Origin: Cochliopodium minus
Taxonomy: Eukaryota; Discosea; Himatismenida; Cochliopodiidae
Length of the DNA: 20,014 nt
Reading direction: 5' to 3'
Assembly: GCA_024220525.1 (NCBI GenBank)
Contig: JAMYWO010000203.1
Span: 26,085-46,098 of the forward strand
Shown here: piece after piece, positions 9,573-17,994 of the stretch
Layout of the letters: each line of letters begins with the position of its first letter
How positions within the stretch are numbered: position 1 is the first letter of the stretch
The notes under the pieces: model-generated
Told to the model about the DNA's origin: nothing
The model's input: the letters and a program-made list of their open reading frames with translations, nothing else
The model's database searches: none
Program-made: the position numbers and the translations under genes

Positions 9573-10964
9573 TTAATTAAAAAGAATTTTTTCTTTTATC
9601 ATCTGAATGATTTCTTTTTTCTTTTTGTCTTTAAAAAGACCTCCCTTCCTGAAAGAAGCAATAGCAGGTTCTAACTGTTTCTTGTTGTGGTGAGGACAGA
9701 CTCCGTATAACTTTGCCATTTCAAGACAACTATCATCTATACATTTTTTTTTTTTCTTGGCAGATGTGAGGTCCATTAAAATTTCTTTTTGTATGTCATT
9801 CAAATCAAAATCTTTAAGCAAATCTAAAGGCTTGTTGTCTGAATTAAGAAAGGTAAGTTCTTTTATTTCTTGCTTTAATAAAAGATTGAGATCTCCTAAA
9901 CAACAAATGATTAAATTAATTTAAATTTTAAATTTTTATTTTTTAAAAAAAAGGTTGACCCAAATATTTTTCTTTTAGCTTAAAATCGTCCACAGCTTTA
10001 CGTTTTTTCATGTTTGTGACCATTTCTTTCATTTCTTGTTTTGTCTGACCTTTCTTTAAAAGTGTTTCAATACAATTCCTCCCAATAACTTCCTCTACAT
10101 CGACACTGTTTGCTTCTTCGTAACTCAAGTCTTCTTCTGCATAGTCAATTACATCAGGAGCGAAGCTCATGTTCCCATTTGTTTGGTAGTAGAAGTAAAA
10201 ATATAAATAACCTCCCATTAGTGGAGGCGTTTTTGTATATTTAATTCGAAAATTTCCATACCTTTTTTGTTTTATTCCAGCAGTTATCTCGGTTGTATGA
10301 AAGGTGCATCCATTTTCAAAGTTGTTTTCTACATAAATTTTCTTTGTTTCTTCATCTACCATAAGTGTGTAATATAATTCTTTTTCGATCATCTTGTAGT
10401 TGTTGAGAGAATCATTACTCAGAACATAAGTACTTTCCACCATTGGAGTGATATGGGAATCTTCAAAGATGGATAGAAAATTCGATAGATCTTTCTTGTT
10501 GTTTATCACTATTACTTTCGACTCAAACTCACCTTTGAGATAAGGAAAACTTTTCTTGAATCCCTTACTCTTTTTATCCGAGATTCCAAAACCCAAAGAT
10601 TCCAAACAAGAAAATAAATCATTTGCCTCCTCATCAGTAATTAATATTTTTACATCGTTTACTGTTTTGATTCCTTGTAAATGTGGCTGTACTCTCAATT
10701 TCATCAAACCGAACATGTCATACAACCTTGTTAAAACTGATGAGCTTTGAATCTTTTGAAATTTGAAATAGAATTCATTGTTGGGATTCAATTTCAACCT
10801 TAACATTGGGTTCACCAAACTACTATGTTGTGTAATCTCATTTTGATACTTTTTTTTGGAATTTCTTTTCTTTTTGATTTCTAATAAAAGAAATTATTTG
10901 TAATACATTTTTTCAAAATTATTGATCTGATACCTTTCTTCATCTTCTCATTGAATGAATCCAT
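9573..10964 (-). CDS. unrecognised three-exon host gene, 424 aa
   Basis: Exons 10964-10934, 10880-9960 and 9895-9573 total 1,275 nt and give one uninterrupted frame from ATG to TAA. Intron 1 (10933-10881) is GTATCA...TTAG. Intron 2 (9959-9896) is GTCAAC...TTTAG with an unusual donor; reading through it instead would stop a few codons later at LGQPFF. The N-terminus is Lys-rich (KKEIKKKRNSKKK), the middle is mixed alpha/beta with a Tyr/Phe-rich patch (GGYLYFYFYYQ), an acidic stretch follows (YAEEDLSYEEAN), and the end is Lys-rich with CIDDSCLEMAKLYGVCPHH, a Cys/His cluster that could bind metal. There is no signal peptide or membrane helix. I do not recognise the family; a nuclear or nucleic-acid-linked role is only suggested by the basic ends. 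Confidence 0.8.
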
Positions 10965-11208
10965 CGTTCCAAGCAAATATAAAAATATATAAAATATATA
11001 TTGATTTTATTTTTATTTATTTTTAATTTTTAAATCAGAGAATTTATTTAAATTATAAATTAAATTCTTAAATTTCAAGATCAACATTTTTTGATAATAC
11101 AATTTGACATCGCAAAAAAGAGGAAAGCTGGAAAATAAATTCCCTTTTTTTACTTTTTTCATAGCTCAACTGTACAGTAGATGCTACTCATATTAAAATG
11201 ATTTATAT
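10965..11208. other. intergenic, AT-rich
   Basis: Upstream region of the 424-aa gene running into the 100-bp duplicate. I see no gene and no strong motif. Confidence 0.5.
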
Positions 11209-11307
11209 AAATCCAAATATTTAGCATATTTTCAATCTGATCTACCCAATAAGTCCAAATCTTGTTGAACGATATCCAAAAAAAAGATACAGTAAAATTA
11301 CTATGTT
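11209..11307 (+). repeat. 100-bp duplicate, copy 2, at left edge of the viral element
   Basis: Matches 8156-8255. The copies diverge immediately after ACTATGTT at 11307/11308, 40 bases before the methyltransferase start. On the minus strand it is open (NKIWTYWVDQIENMLNIW) and continues to a stop near 11159, so it could be the 3' exon of a gene, but without a start or support. The breakpoint suggests the edge of a mobile or rearranged segment. Confidence 0.9.
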
Positions 11308-11347
11308 TTAACTTTGTCAAAAAAAAATTTTGCTTTATATTATTGAG

Positions 11348-11857
11348 ATGTCCAACAAAATCAAAAAAGAAAAAATAAGAGTGTACAATTTGAACAAAAA
11401 CAACAATAATGTTGCAACACCAAAAGAGATGATCCAATGGATGGAAGATCATTTCAAAATAAAATTTGATTTTGATTGTTGCCCTTTATTTAGTGAACAA
11501 AATAATCTTGATGAGGAAATAGAATGGGGACAATATAATTATTGCAATCCACCATATTCATCAAGAACATCTGGAATAAAACAATTCATTGAAAGAGCAA
11601 TTCATGAGAAGAAAAATAATGGTAAAACAACAATATTCTTGATACCAAACAATTCAAATACAATATATTTCAATGATATATTCACCAATTTTGATTCTAT
11701 AATATTTTTGAAACCTATAAAATTTGTTGGATACGATAAAACATTTCCAAAATCATTGATTATTGTTGAATTTAGTGGAGAAAAGAAATCATCAATTCTT
11801 AATATTGAACAAATTGATGTTTTAGGAAAGAAATGCTCCAAATTATATTATAAATAA
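11348..11857 (+). CDS. Dam-like DNA N6-adenine methyltransferase
   Basis: Intact 169-aa ORF; a start six codons earlier (TTG at 11330) is less likely than this ATG. WGQYNYCNPPYS carries the (D/N)PPY catalytic motif of N6-adenine methyltransferases; the preceding DFDCCPLF and the following SGIKQFIERA...TTIFLIPNNS and PKSLIIVEF fit the phage-type Dam family, which methylates adenine using S-adenosylmethionine. Length agrees with phage members (about 150-180 aa). The expected role is marking or protecting viral DNA. It is the first gene at the left edge of the element and converges with the fibre gene, ending 16 bases before its stop. It has no frame lesions, unlike most neighbours. Confidence 0.85.
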   Translation: MSNKIKKEKIRVYNLNKNNNNVATPKEMIQWMEDHFKIKFDFDCCPLFSEQNNLDEEIEWGQYNYCNPPYSSRTSGIKQFIERAIHEKKNNGKTTIFLIPNNSNTIYFNDIFTNFDSIIFLKPIKFVGYDKTFPKSLIIVEFSGEKKSSILNIEQIDVLGKKCSKLYYK

Positions 11858-11873
11858 GTATATTGATAATATA

Positions 11874-12687
11874 TTAATACCCAAGAGGTTCACAAATGAT
11901 AAAAACTTTATTTGCTGTTCCATTTGCTCCAACCCCTCCACCTGAATGAGCACCAGTGAGAGAAATAGTACAAACACCATTAAATCCAGACAAAAATGCA
12001 GTCGATATATTTTCTTGGGAACTTGAATCAAATGTTACATAAGTTATTGGAGTTTGACCAGTAATTGTCAATGTGTAAGTATTATTAGCACCGCTTGATA
12101 TTAAATTATTCCATGATAAAGATACTTTATAATTTCTATTTAATATTAAATTTGCATTTATAGAATAAATAATAGTTGATCCTGTAAATGTAATAGGCGT
12201 TGCTGATGTTCCAAAAGTGGCTCTATCTTTGACAATAAGACCCGTACTATCTGTAAATAATACACCATTATTTAAATAATTTAATTTTAATGAGTTTGTT
12301 AATACTATATCTTGTAAAGGGTGTTGATCCATCTGACGTGAGTATTTTCCCACTTCCACCAATAGGTAATCTATCAACATAATCATTTGTTTTTCCAACA
12401 ATTAAATCACCATTTAATAATCCATTTATTTTTAAATCATTGCAAGTGACAGTATTCACATTTAGAGCATTTGTGTATCCAGGAAGATTATTCCCTGAAA
12501 GATTTGCGACTAATACATCATTTGTTGTTCCCAATGCCAAACCATCAACATTACCATTGCTATCTCCAATCATCAAAATATCTCCTTTTGAACTCCCATC
12601 TATTTTCAAGCTTGATGTTTCGATATTTGTAAAGATACCTTGTTGTGTTGAACTGTATCCTGTAATTGAATAAATGTTTTTAGCCAT
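11874..12687 (-). pseudogene. fibre-like (attachment) protein, one frameshift
   Basis: The N-terminal frame starts at ATG 12687 (MAKNIYSITGYSSTQQG) with repeated beta-shaft-like units: GDSNGNVDGLALGTTNDVL, then GDLIVGKTNDYVDRLPIGG. This phrasing is typical of phage and virus fibre proteins. The frame shifts at about 12313-12321 (TGTAAAGGG on the plus strand), where one extra base separates GSGKILTSDGSTP from LQDIVLTNSLKLNY. The C-terminal frame continues as a beta-rich, Gly/Ser/Thr-rich domain ending in ICEPLGY at 11874. Full length would be about 270 aa. Probable role: trimeric surface fibre for host contact. The slip could be decay, a sequencing error or a programmed event; neighbouring lesions favour decay. 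Confidence 0.7.
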
Positions 12688-12708
12688 ACTTTTTTAAATA
12701 AATAATAT

Positions 12709-13158
12709 TTAATAATCATTTTTAGTTTTTTCCAAATATTCAAGAACACTTTTTGTATTATCTCTAAATAATATTGCATGAAAATGTATTGAATACCCAA
12801 GTTTTTCTACCAATCTTTGATTAATTCCTTTGTAATCCAATTTTACACGTAAAGCCCTGAAATTCATTCTTATTGTTCCATGACTATGAACCAATCCTTT
12901 TGCGGGGCCAACTTCACAAACATAATCTATAATAGTATCATCTTCAAATCTTTTTTCCAAAGGTATATCTTTGTATGATTGATTTTCTTCATTTGAATTA
13001 CTCAATATTACAAATTTATTTGGTAATTTATCATTAAATAATTCATCAATTGTATTATTAAAATGATTCAAGAATTCATCTCTATCTGCTTGAGACATAT
13101 TCCAAACAGACTGGTTTGTATTTATTGTTAGAAAATAATTTGATGATCTTAATGTTGA
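12709..13158 (-). pseudogene. HUH/CRESS-type Rep nuclease-like protein, start codon lost
   Basis: The frame is open from 13158 to TAA at 12709 (149 codons). The first ATG (13098) lies after what looks like motif I, SSNYFLTINTN (residues 7-15), so the original start was probably upstream and is gone: TAA stands directly before the frame. Motif II-like CEVGPAKGLVHSHGTIRM (around residue 91) has the E-x-G-x3-G-x2-H-x-H-G pattern of Rep proteins, and motif III-like EYLEKTKNDY (residue 141) supplies Tyr with a Lys three residues on. Spacing fits a small Rep endonuclease domain, which nicks DNA through a Tyr-phosphate link to start rolling-circle replication or transposition. There is no helicase domain. 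A second H-x-H (IHFHAIL) is an alternative motif II. Sits between the two fibre genes, same strand. Confidence 0.55.
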
Positions 13159-13219
13159 TTAAAATATGTTGTCCAACTTGAAAAGGGTTTATTGTCAATG
13201 TTCCACCAAAATTCATAAT

Positions 13220-13675
13220 CTAATAAGTATTTGGACTTGCAGTTATTGTTGTTGAAAAAGTATAAACAGTTTCATAATAAGAATTATTTAATGAACCAAT
13301 ATCTGTTGATGTCAAAAATCTATTTATCCATTGTGTTCCATTATAAAATAAACATTGATTTGTTGTTGGAGATGAGAGAGTTACATCACTCAATAAATTT
13401 AAATTATAATCTCCTTCTTGAGCAATTATTGATCCAGTTCTTCCAAATACAGCAGTAACAGGGAAAAAAGGAGTAACATTTATCCATTTTGTTCCACTGT
13501 ATGTTAAAACTTGATTATTAATAGGATTGGAAAGATTAACATCATTAAGATTTGATAAATTATTTGAACCTGGAGGTCCTTGATTTCCAATAGGTCCTTG
13601 TGGTCCATTTGGTCCTTGTGGTCCTACTGATCCAGTTTTGTAATTAATTGAAGATGAAGCATAAAGATTCTTCAT
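13220..13675 (-). pseudogene. collagen-patch fibre protein, premature TAG
   Basis: ATG 13675. Residues about 16-37 are Gly-X-Y repeats (GSVGPQGPNGPQGPIGNQG), a short collagen-like trimer patch. The rest is fibre-like, with PVTAVFGRTGSIIAQEGDYN, a motif common in phage tail fibres and collagen-like fibres, and duplicated NQ-L-Y-GT-WIN units (QVLTYSGTKWIN, QCLFYNGTQWIN). The ORF ends in TAG (13220) after SPNTY; the same frame then stays open (IMNFGGTLTINPFQVGQ), so the TAG may be a nonsense mutation and the original protein longer. An AAATATTTA box lies 20 bases upstream of the start. Probable virion surface fibre. Virophages also carry collagen-like proteins. Confidence 0.7.
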
Positions 13676-13694
13676 ATTTTTTTAAATATTATAT

Positions 13695-13703
13695 AAATAT
13701 TTA
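13695..13703. promoter_or_regulatory. AAATATTTA box upstream of collagen-patch fibre gene
   Basis: Exact AAATATTTA, 20 bases upstream of the start at 13675. The same word recurs before other element genes at like spacing. Confidence 0.45.
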
Positions 13704-13746
13704 TACAATATTTTAAATTTTTAACAAACATAATAGTTTCTAAATT

Positions 13747-14154
13747 TTAGTTTTTTTTTAAATGCAAACTGTCCGATAAATATTCTCCGGCTAAGACTGA
13801 ACCTGCACCCAATCCAAAACTTGGAACGAATGCTGTATCATTTGAAATTCCAAATTTAAATATACCATATGTACTTAATCCTGAAATGACAGGTTTTGCT
13901 AAATTTTCTACTCCAGCAACTTTTGGTCCTATCATACTTAAAACATTATTTTCCAAAACGTTACCTATTAGATGACTTGAAAACACAGATCCACCAACTA
14001 TTAAGCCTGCTGGTAATGCACTTCCAAAAAAAGGTAAATAACCCATTGGTGATTCTCCAAAAGCTAAAGAATAACCTAAAACAGAAAAACCTGCACTTAA
14101 TAAAGCAGGCATTAAATCTTCTTTAATTTTTTCTCCAACACTTAAAGTATTCAT
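13747..14154 (-). CDS. small multi-pass membrane protein
   Basis: Intact 135 aa from ATG 14154 (an ATG at 14169 would add five residues; I prefer 14154 because of spacing from the AAATATTTA box at 14184-14192). It has several Gly-rich hydrophobic segments: LLSAGFSVLGYSLAFG, FFGSALPAGLIVGGSVFSS and AFVPSFGLGAGSVLAG, with a charged C-terminus HLKKN. I do not recognise a family. A membrane protein of the virion or of assembly is inferred from its place among structural genes. Confidence 0.65.
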   Translation of the reverse strand: MNTLSVGEKIKEDLMPALLSAGFSVLGYSLAFGESPMGYLPFFGSALPAGLIVGGSVFSSHLIGNVLENNVLSMIGPKVAGVENLAKPVISGLSTYGIFKFGISNDTAFVPSFGLGAGSVLAGEYLSDSLHLKKN

Positions 14155-14179
14155 TTTAATGGATAACAATAAAAAATAA

Positions 14180-14827
14180 TTACAAATATTTAAACTCTTC
14201 TTTTAATTCATCATTGACATTTTCTTTTGATTTAATTTTGATTTCATCAATTTGTCTTTTTTGTTCAAATAATACTTTGTTTTGATAATGAACTTTTAAT
14301 ATCAAATTTCCAGTTGTAATCGCTAATCTGTAAAGTGGATCAACGTAACATAAATTTTCATATATTAATGATGTTTCTTTTAATTAATCATTTAATAATT
14401 GATCATTCAACATTGCCATTTGTAATCCATTTAAGTGCATATTCAATTTTGGTCCCAATCCTTCTATTACACCTAATGTTCCAATATATGCAGAACTAAT
14501 CAATTTACTTGAATTTGCACATCCAACTGTTATTGATATTTCATCAAGCAATTTTTTTAATTGATCTTCATTTAATCTTTCCAAATATTCCGAATCTAAT
14601 CTTTCTTTATATATCTTTCTAAATATTTTGGAAATGTTTCTCTCCATCTTAATACTTTTAATCTTAATTGTTTTTCAACTGTATCTTTATCTATTTGAGG
14701 TAATCCTTCTTCTTGACCATCTTGATTTTGTTGAACATTAGATACTTCTTCTATTTCTCCATCTAATTCATCAAAATTAATTTGTTTATCTTCTTTTTAT
14801 TCTATTTGTGGAGATAATTGATTCAAT
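14180..14827 (-). pseudogene. unrecognised element protein, multiply broken
   Basis: Coding of about 215 codons can be followed through four lesions. The start looks damaged (AAAATTGAATC where AAAATGAATC would give an ATG, near 14827). TAA codons lie at 14797-14799 and 14384-14386. A frameshift near 14605 links RLKVLRWRETFPKYLE to RLDSEYLERLNEDQL. Recognisable parts are an acidic Gln-rich N-terminus, a charged helical middle, a conserved-looking core (GCANSSKLISSAYIGTLG, then GLGPKLNMHLNGL), and a Lys/Glu-rich helical tail ending in EEFKYL at 14180. An AAATATTTG box at 14848-14856 precedes it. Function unknown; the number of lesions makes it the best single proof that the element is decaying. 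Confidence 0.6.
14184..14192. promoter_or_regulatory. AAATATTTA box upstream of membrane-protein gene
   Basis: Exact copy 30 bases upstream of the start at 14154, overlapping the last codons of the upstream gene. Confidence 0.45.
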
Positions 14828-14847
14828 TTTAAAGAAAAATTAAATAT

Positions 14848-14856
14848 AAATATTTG
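14848..14856. promoter_or_regulatory. AAATATTTG box upstream of the broken gene at 14827
   Basis: One-base variant, about 21 bases upstream of the damaged start. Confidence 0.35.
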
Positions 14857-14871
14857 ATATTATTAATCTCC

Positions 14872-15166
14872 TTAGATTCTTTTTACTGCTTGAACTCCAA
14901 TGTTTTCTAATGTTGAGCTGTTACTTTTAAATAACATAAATGCAATACCTCCTGCTATTAATATTAAAGGAAGCGTGATGACATTCTCAGCGGAGTGAAT
15001 GACACCACTTACCTCGTTTATTCCTGATTTAACAACTGATTCTAACATTATCAAAAACATTTTCAACATGATCAGGAACTTTACCTATTGCTTTTGTTAC
15101 AGTATCTACTTCATTTGAAATATCATGATAAACAGTACTTGCTGCATTTGAAATTATATTACCCAT
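14872..15166 (-). pseudogene. small single-pass membrane protein, frameshifted
   Basis: ATG 15166 (MGNIISNAASTVYHD) reads to HVENVFDN; the frame then shifts near 15035-15060 to SVVKSGINEVSGVIHSA and a transmembrane helix (VITLPLILIAGGIAFMLF) with a short basic tail ending at 14872. About 97 aa in all. It is divergently arranged with the gene at 15202, sharing a 35-base spacer that holds an AAATATTTA box. Small membrane proteins like this are usual in virophages and polinton-like viruses; the role is not known. Confidence 0.6.
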
Positions 15167-15182
15167 TTATTAATTTACAAAT

Positions 15183-15191
15183 AAATATTTA
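15183..15191. promoter_or_regulatory. AAATATTTA box shared by divergent genes
   Basis: Lies between the starts at 15166 (minus) and 15202 (plus), 17 and 11 bases from them. The word is nearly palindromic, so one box could serve both directions. Confidence 0.45.
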
Positions 15192-15201
15192 AACTATAAA
15201 A

Positions 15202-15515
15202 ATGAAAGCAGTTACTAAAGAGAGTTTTTTAAATGAAAAATTAAAAAATATGATAAAATGGATTGAAGATGAAAATTGTTAGATAAAGGAAACCAACTAT
15301 TATTAATATTAAAATCTTATCTTTCAAATTTTAATGCTTTTTACAATTTTATTCAAACAATAAATCCTTTTGCCATTGATAGGTGTGAAATATGCGACAT
15401 TATTCTTGGACAATTTTTGGGTTCATACAACATAAAATTATCTGATTTCAAATCAGAACATATTGATAAGTTTAAAAAATATCTTAGATGTTTTATTAAA
15501 ACAATTCGAAATTAA
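15202..15515 (+). pseudogene. unrecognised small protein, frameshifted
   Basis: ATG 15202 (MKAVTKESFLNEKLKN) reads to MIKWIEDEN, then TGT TAG. One base over, the frame from about 15276 continues LLDKGNQLLLILKSYLSN to a TAA at 15513. Alpha-helical, with a CEICD Cys pair. About 104 aa originally. No family recognised. Confidence 0.55.
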
Positions 15516-15534
15516 AATTTATTTCAATGATTAA

Positions 15535-15683
15535 ATGGCAAAAAAGGAAAAAAATCAGCACAACAATGTAAATTAGCAGAAAAAGTTAGAATGGCTTCAA
15601 GGAAGTATAAAGAATACAAAAAAAGTAATCCAAATGGTGGTAAAAAATGGAAATCATTTGTAAAAGAAGCATGGGGTAAATAA
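15535..15683 (+). pseudogene. small basic protein, frameshift in A-run
   Basis: ATG 15535 followed by a homopolymer A-run at 15540-15545; one more A would put the ATG in frame with a very basic ORF (SAQQCKLAEKVRMASRKYKE, then NPNGGKKWKSFVKEAWGK) ending in TAA at 15681. About 49 aa. Lys-rich small proteins of this sort can condense viral DNA; that is inference. It is too short to be caught by simple ORF searches. Confidence 0.55.
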
Positions 15684-15715
15684 AATAGAAAAAATATTTT
15701 ATAATTATTTATTAA

Positions 15716-16147
15716 ATGAATATTCCACCTATCTACGCTCAAGATCAAAAATTTAATACTATTTTTGGTGTAGTCACTATCCCAAACACTGGTAAATTTC
15801 CTGCTTTAGATGATGATCAATATGCAACAAGTTATGGTTTAAGAGAAACAGGACTTGCAAAAAAGATTCAAAAATTAAATACTCGTTTGGTAGCTATTGA
15901 AAAACCTAAAGAATATTTGGAAGCAAAGAGAGAAAATTTAAAATTAATAGCTAAAGAAGCAGGTTTAGAATATAAGAAAGCATTTGGTGAAGCTTTCAAT
16001 AGAGGATTAAATGAAAATGAAACTGAAAAATTTGCAAAAGAATCAATGAATACTAGATTAAAAGTTCTTATGGAAGAGCATAGAGGAAATTTTCCAGAAG
16101 AATTGACTGGAGAAACTTGGACAAAATTAAAAAATAAACAGAAATAA
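15716..16147 (+). CDS. unrecognised helical protein, 143 aa
   Basis: Intact ORF, MNIPPIYAQDQKFNTIFG..., with a charged helical or coiled-coil middle (GLAKKIQKLNTRLVAIEKPK) and a Lys/Glu-rich remainder. It ends TAATAA and the next ATG follows at once in the same frame, so the two genes are either a tight operon-like pair or a former single protein. No family recognised. Its position between small structural-type genes suggests a virion or assembly role. Confidence 0.65.
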   Translation: MNIPPIYAQDQKFNTIFGVVTIPNTGKFPALDDDQYATSYGLRETGLAKKIQKLNTRLVAIEKPKEYLEAKRENLKLIAKEAGLEYKKAFGEAFNRGLNENETEKFAKESMNTRLKVLMEEHRGNFPEELTGETWTKLKNKQK

Positions 16148-16150
16148 TAA

Positions 16151-16603
16151 ATGAAAGGTATCCCAAATGTTTATGAAGCATTGTATTTTGAAAGTTTAAT
16201 AAAAAGAAAAAAAGCAATTACCAATGAAGTTTTTAACAAAGGAAAAATAGAAGCTTTTTCATTAGGTATGGCAAGTCAGTTACCAATAACAGTTGAAACA
16301 ACAATTGATAAAGATATAACAAAAGGAAGCATATTTCCTCTTAAATATCAAAAAGATGTTCCTAGATTATTTGAAAAAAAATTTAATTTAAAAAACTTTC
16401 CAAAACCAGTTAATGTAGATGTTAAAGGAACTGATTATAAAATTGATAAAATAGATGAATCAGGAATAATTAGGATTTTGAATTATAAAAGTAATCCTTT
16501 TAGTTTTAAAAAAGATAATGTAAAATATACCATCAGTAAAAAAGAAACAACTTCAACAAAGGAGATTAACAAAAATTTGTTATTTGGAGATTTAGATAAA
16601 TAA
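16151..16603 (+). CDS. unrecognised protein, 150 aa
   Basis: Intact ORF, MKGIPNVYEALYFESLIKRK..., mixed alpha then beta-rich C-terminal half (PVNVDVKGTDYKIDKIDE), basic overall. It starts directly after the TAATAA of the preceding gene in the same frame. The TAA stop is followed immediately by the polypurine arm of a hairpin, which supports it as the real end. No family recognised. Confidence 0.65.
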   Translation: MKGIPNVYEALYFESLIKRKKAITNEVFNKGKIEAFSLGMASQLPITVETTIDKDITKGSIFPLKYQKDVPRLFEKKFNLKNFPKPVNVDVKGTDYKIDKIDESGIIRILNYKSNPFSFKKDNVKYTISKKETTSTKEINKNLLFGDLDK

Positions 16604-16709
16604 GAGAAAGAGAGAGAGAAGTTATATTTTTGAAAACTTTTATTAAAAAAAAAAACAATTTAATAATCTAAATATTTGTAAAAGGTATTTCTCTCCTCTC
16701 TTTTCTCTC
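16604..16709. terminator. polypurine/polypyrimidine hairpin between convergent genes
   Basis: The GA-only arm GAGAAAGAGAGAGAGAA (16604-16620) pairs imperfectly with a CT-only arm at 16688-16709. It lies directly after the stop of the plus-strand gene and downstream of the convergent capsid-like gene. Probably a bidirectional transcript-end or processing signal, by analogy with the gene-end hairpins of giant viruses. Confidence 0.6.
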
Positions 16710-16746
16710 ATCATGTAAGTTTTATAAAATATATTTATAAAACTAT

Positions 16747-17941
16747 TTAAAATTTGTATGATTTCAACTCACCATTACTTTGTTCTATTACTTGATAATC
16801 ATACGATAGAATTGTGAATGTATAATCACCGGGAACAATAGTGTTATTTATATACCCTTAATAATTCATTTCCTGAAAATTTATAATATCCACAAACTAT
16901 TCCTTTACTTTCTTTATTTATATCGATAGAAAAAGGTATTGCATAAATGTTATCTTTAATATCAAAGATTTATCCTCGAAATGCTTCTGATATTTTTTAA
17001 TTAATCAAATCATCTGACATGGTTATTCCAACAATATTACCATTTGAATCTAATAGTTCTATTTGTTTTATTCCTTGATAACTATTTACATTTGAAAAAG
17101 TTAAAGCAGTAGGACGCAATATGAAAATAATATATGCACTATATCCACTAAAACTTGGTAATCTAATATCATATGTTGAATATGTTGTTACATTTGAAAT
17201 TCCTTGTGTTTGAATAACTGGTTCAAGATATTTATATTTCCAAATATGATGTTTACGTTTTGTTGTTTCCATTTGTGAATGACTTGGTTCTAAACTAACA
17301 CCATGTGTTAAAACATCAAATGAATTTAATTTCAGTGATGCTGGTGTGTCTGTTCCTAATGTTTGGAAATAAAATCTAAAACAAAAACGATTATCTTTAA
17401 CAGAATTTAATACTTGTTCTGTTGCATCAATAAATGATGGTAAATGTAAAAAATATTCTCTTGATGCTCCTACTCCTAATGTTATGTCATTATTGAATGT
17501 TGTAATACTTATCCCTTTAGATGAACTTAATCTCAATACATCTTCATATGATTTATGGATTAATTCTAAGTAAATAGAATCTGCTTTAAAAGTTGAAAGA
17601 ACATTCATTTGAGAATCTAAATATTCTATCCTAAGAAAAAGATAATGAGGTAATACGTTTATTGCTGCAACTCTAGTATTTGATACTGTCATATCAGCAA
17701 TAAATCTTTTTGTAAAACCTGCAGGATTTACCCATATATCCAATGAACTTCCATCAAATGAAGTAGGTACTTGAGTAGCAGGTTTGTGTCTTAACCAACT
17801 TGCTTCTGAATTTGTTGGAGGGAAAATAATATTTGTTGCTTCAGAAAATCCACTTTTATCTTTTTTAAATATTTCTTGATTTAAATTTCCAACAAAATTA
17901 TTTGAATGTCTTTCATTAATATTAAACCAGTTTTGACTCAT
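16747..17941 (-). pseudogene. candidate capsid protein, two TAA codons and a frameshift
   Basis: ATG 17941 (MSQNWFNINERHSNNF). The first 314 codons are open to TAA at 16997; the same frame continues (KISEAFRG, TAA at 16970-16972, IFDIKDNIYAIPFSIDINKE) and, after a frameshift near 16855, ends as YINNTIVPGDYTFTILSYDY...YKF, TAA 16747. Original length about 395 aa. It is the largest element protein, Ser/Thr/Asn-rich, with alternating beta-strand patterns (HYLFLRIEYL, REYFLHLPSF, FCFRFYF, GYSAYIIFILRP). I infer a jelly-roll capsid or penton protein from size, beta content and context; no signature motif proves it. It is expressed toward the hairpin at 16604-16709. Confidence 0.5.
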
Positions 17942-17994
17942 AGTTTTAACATTTGATATATTTTTTTTTCACAAAATATATTAAATTATAAAAT

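Noticed and set aside
11159-11452. Minus-strand 97-aa ORF across the duplicate and the methyltransferase start
   Set aside because: It overlaps the methyltransferase in antisense; only the part inside the duplicate looks possibly coding.
12310-12325. Programmed frameshift in the fibre gene (CCC TTT A)
   Set aside because: No clear slippery heptamer or downstream structure, and many neighbouring genes have similar one-base lesions, so decay is simpler.
12709-12800. HFHAIL as the definite HUH motif of the Rep-like protein
   Set aside because: It leaves only about a dozen residues before the Tyr motif; the upstream HSHG with its E-x-G-x3-G context fits better, so both are mentioned without choosing finally.
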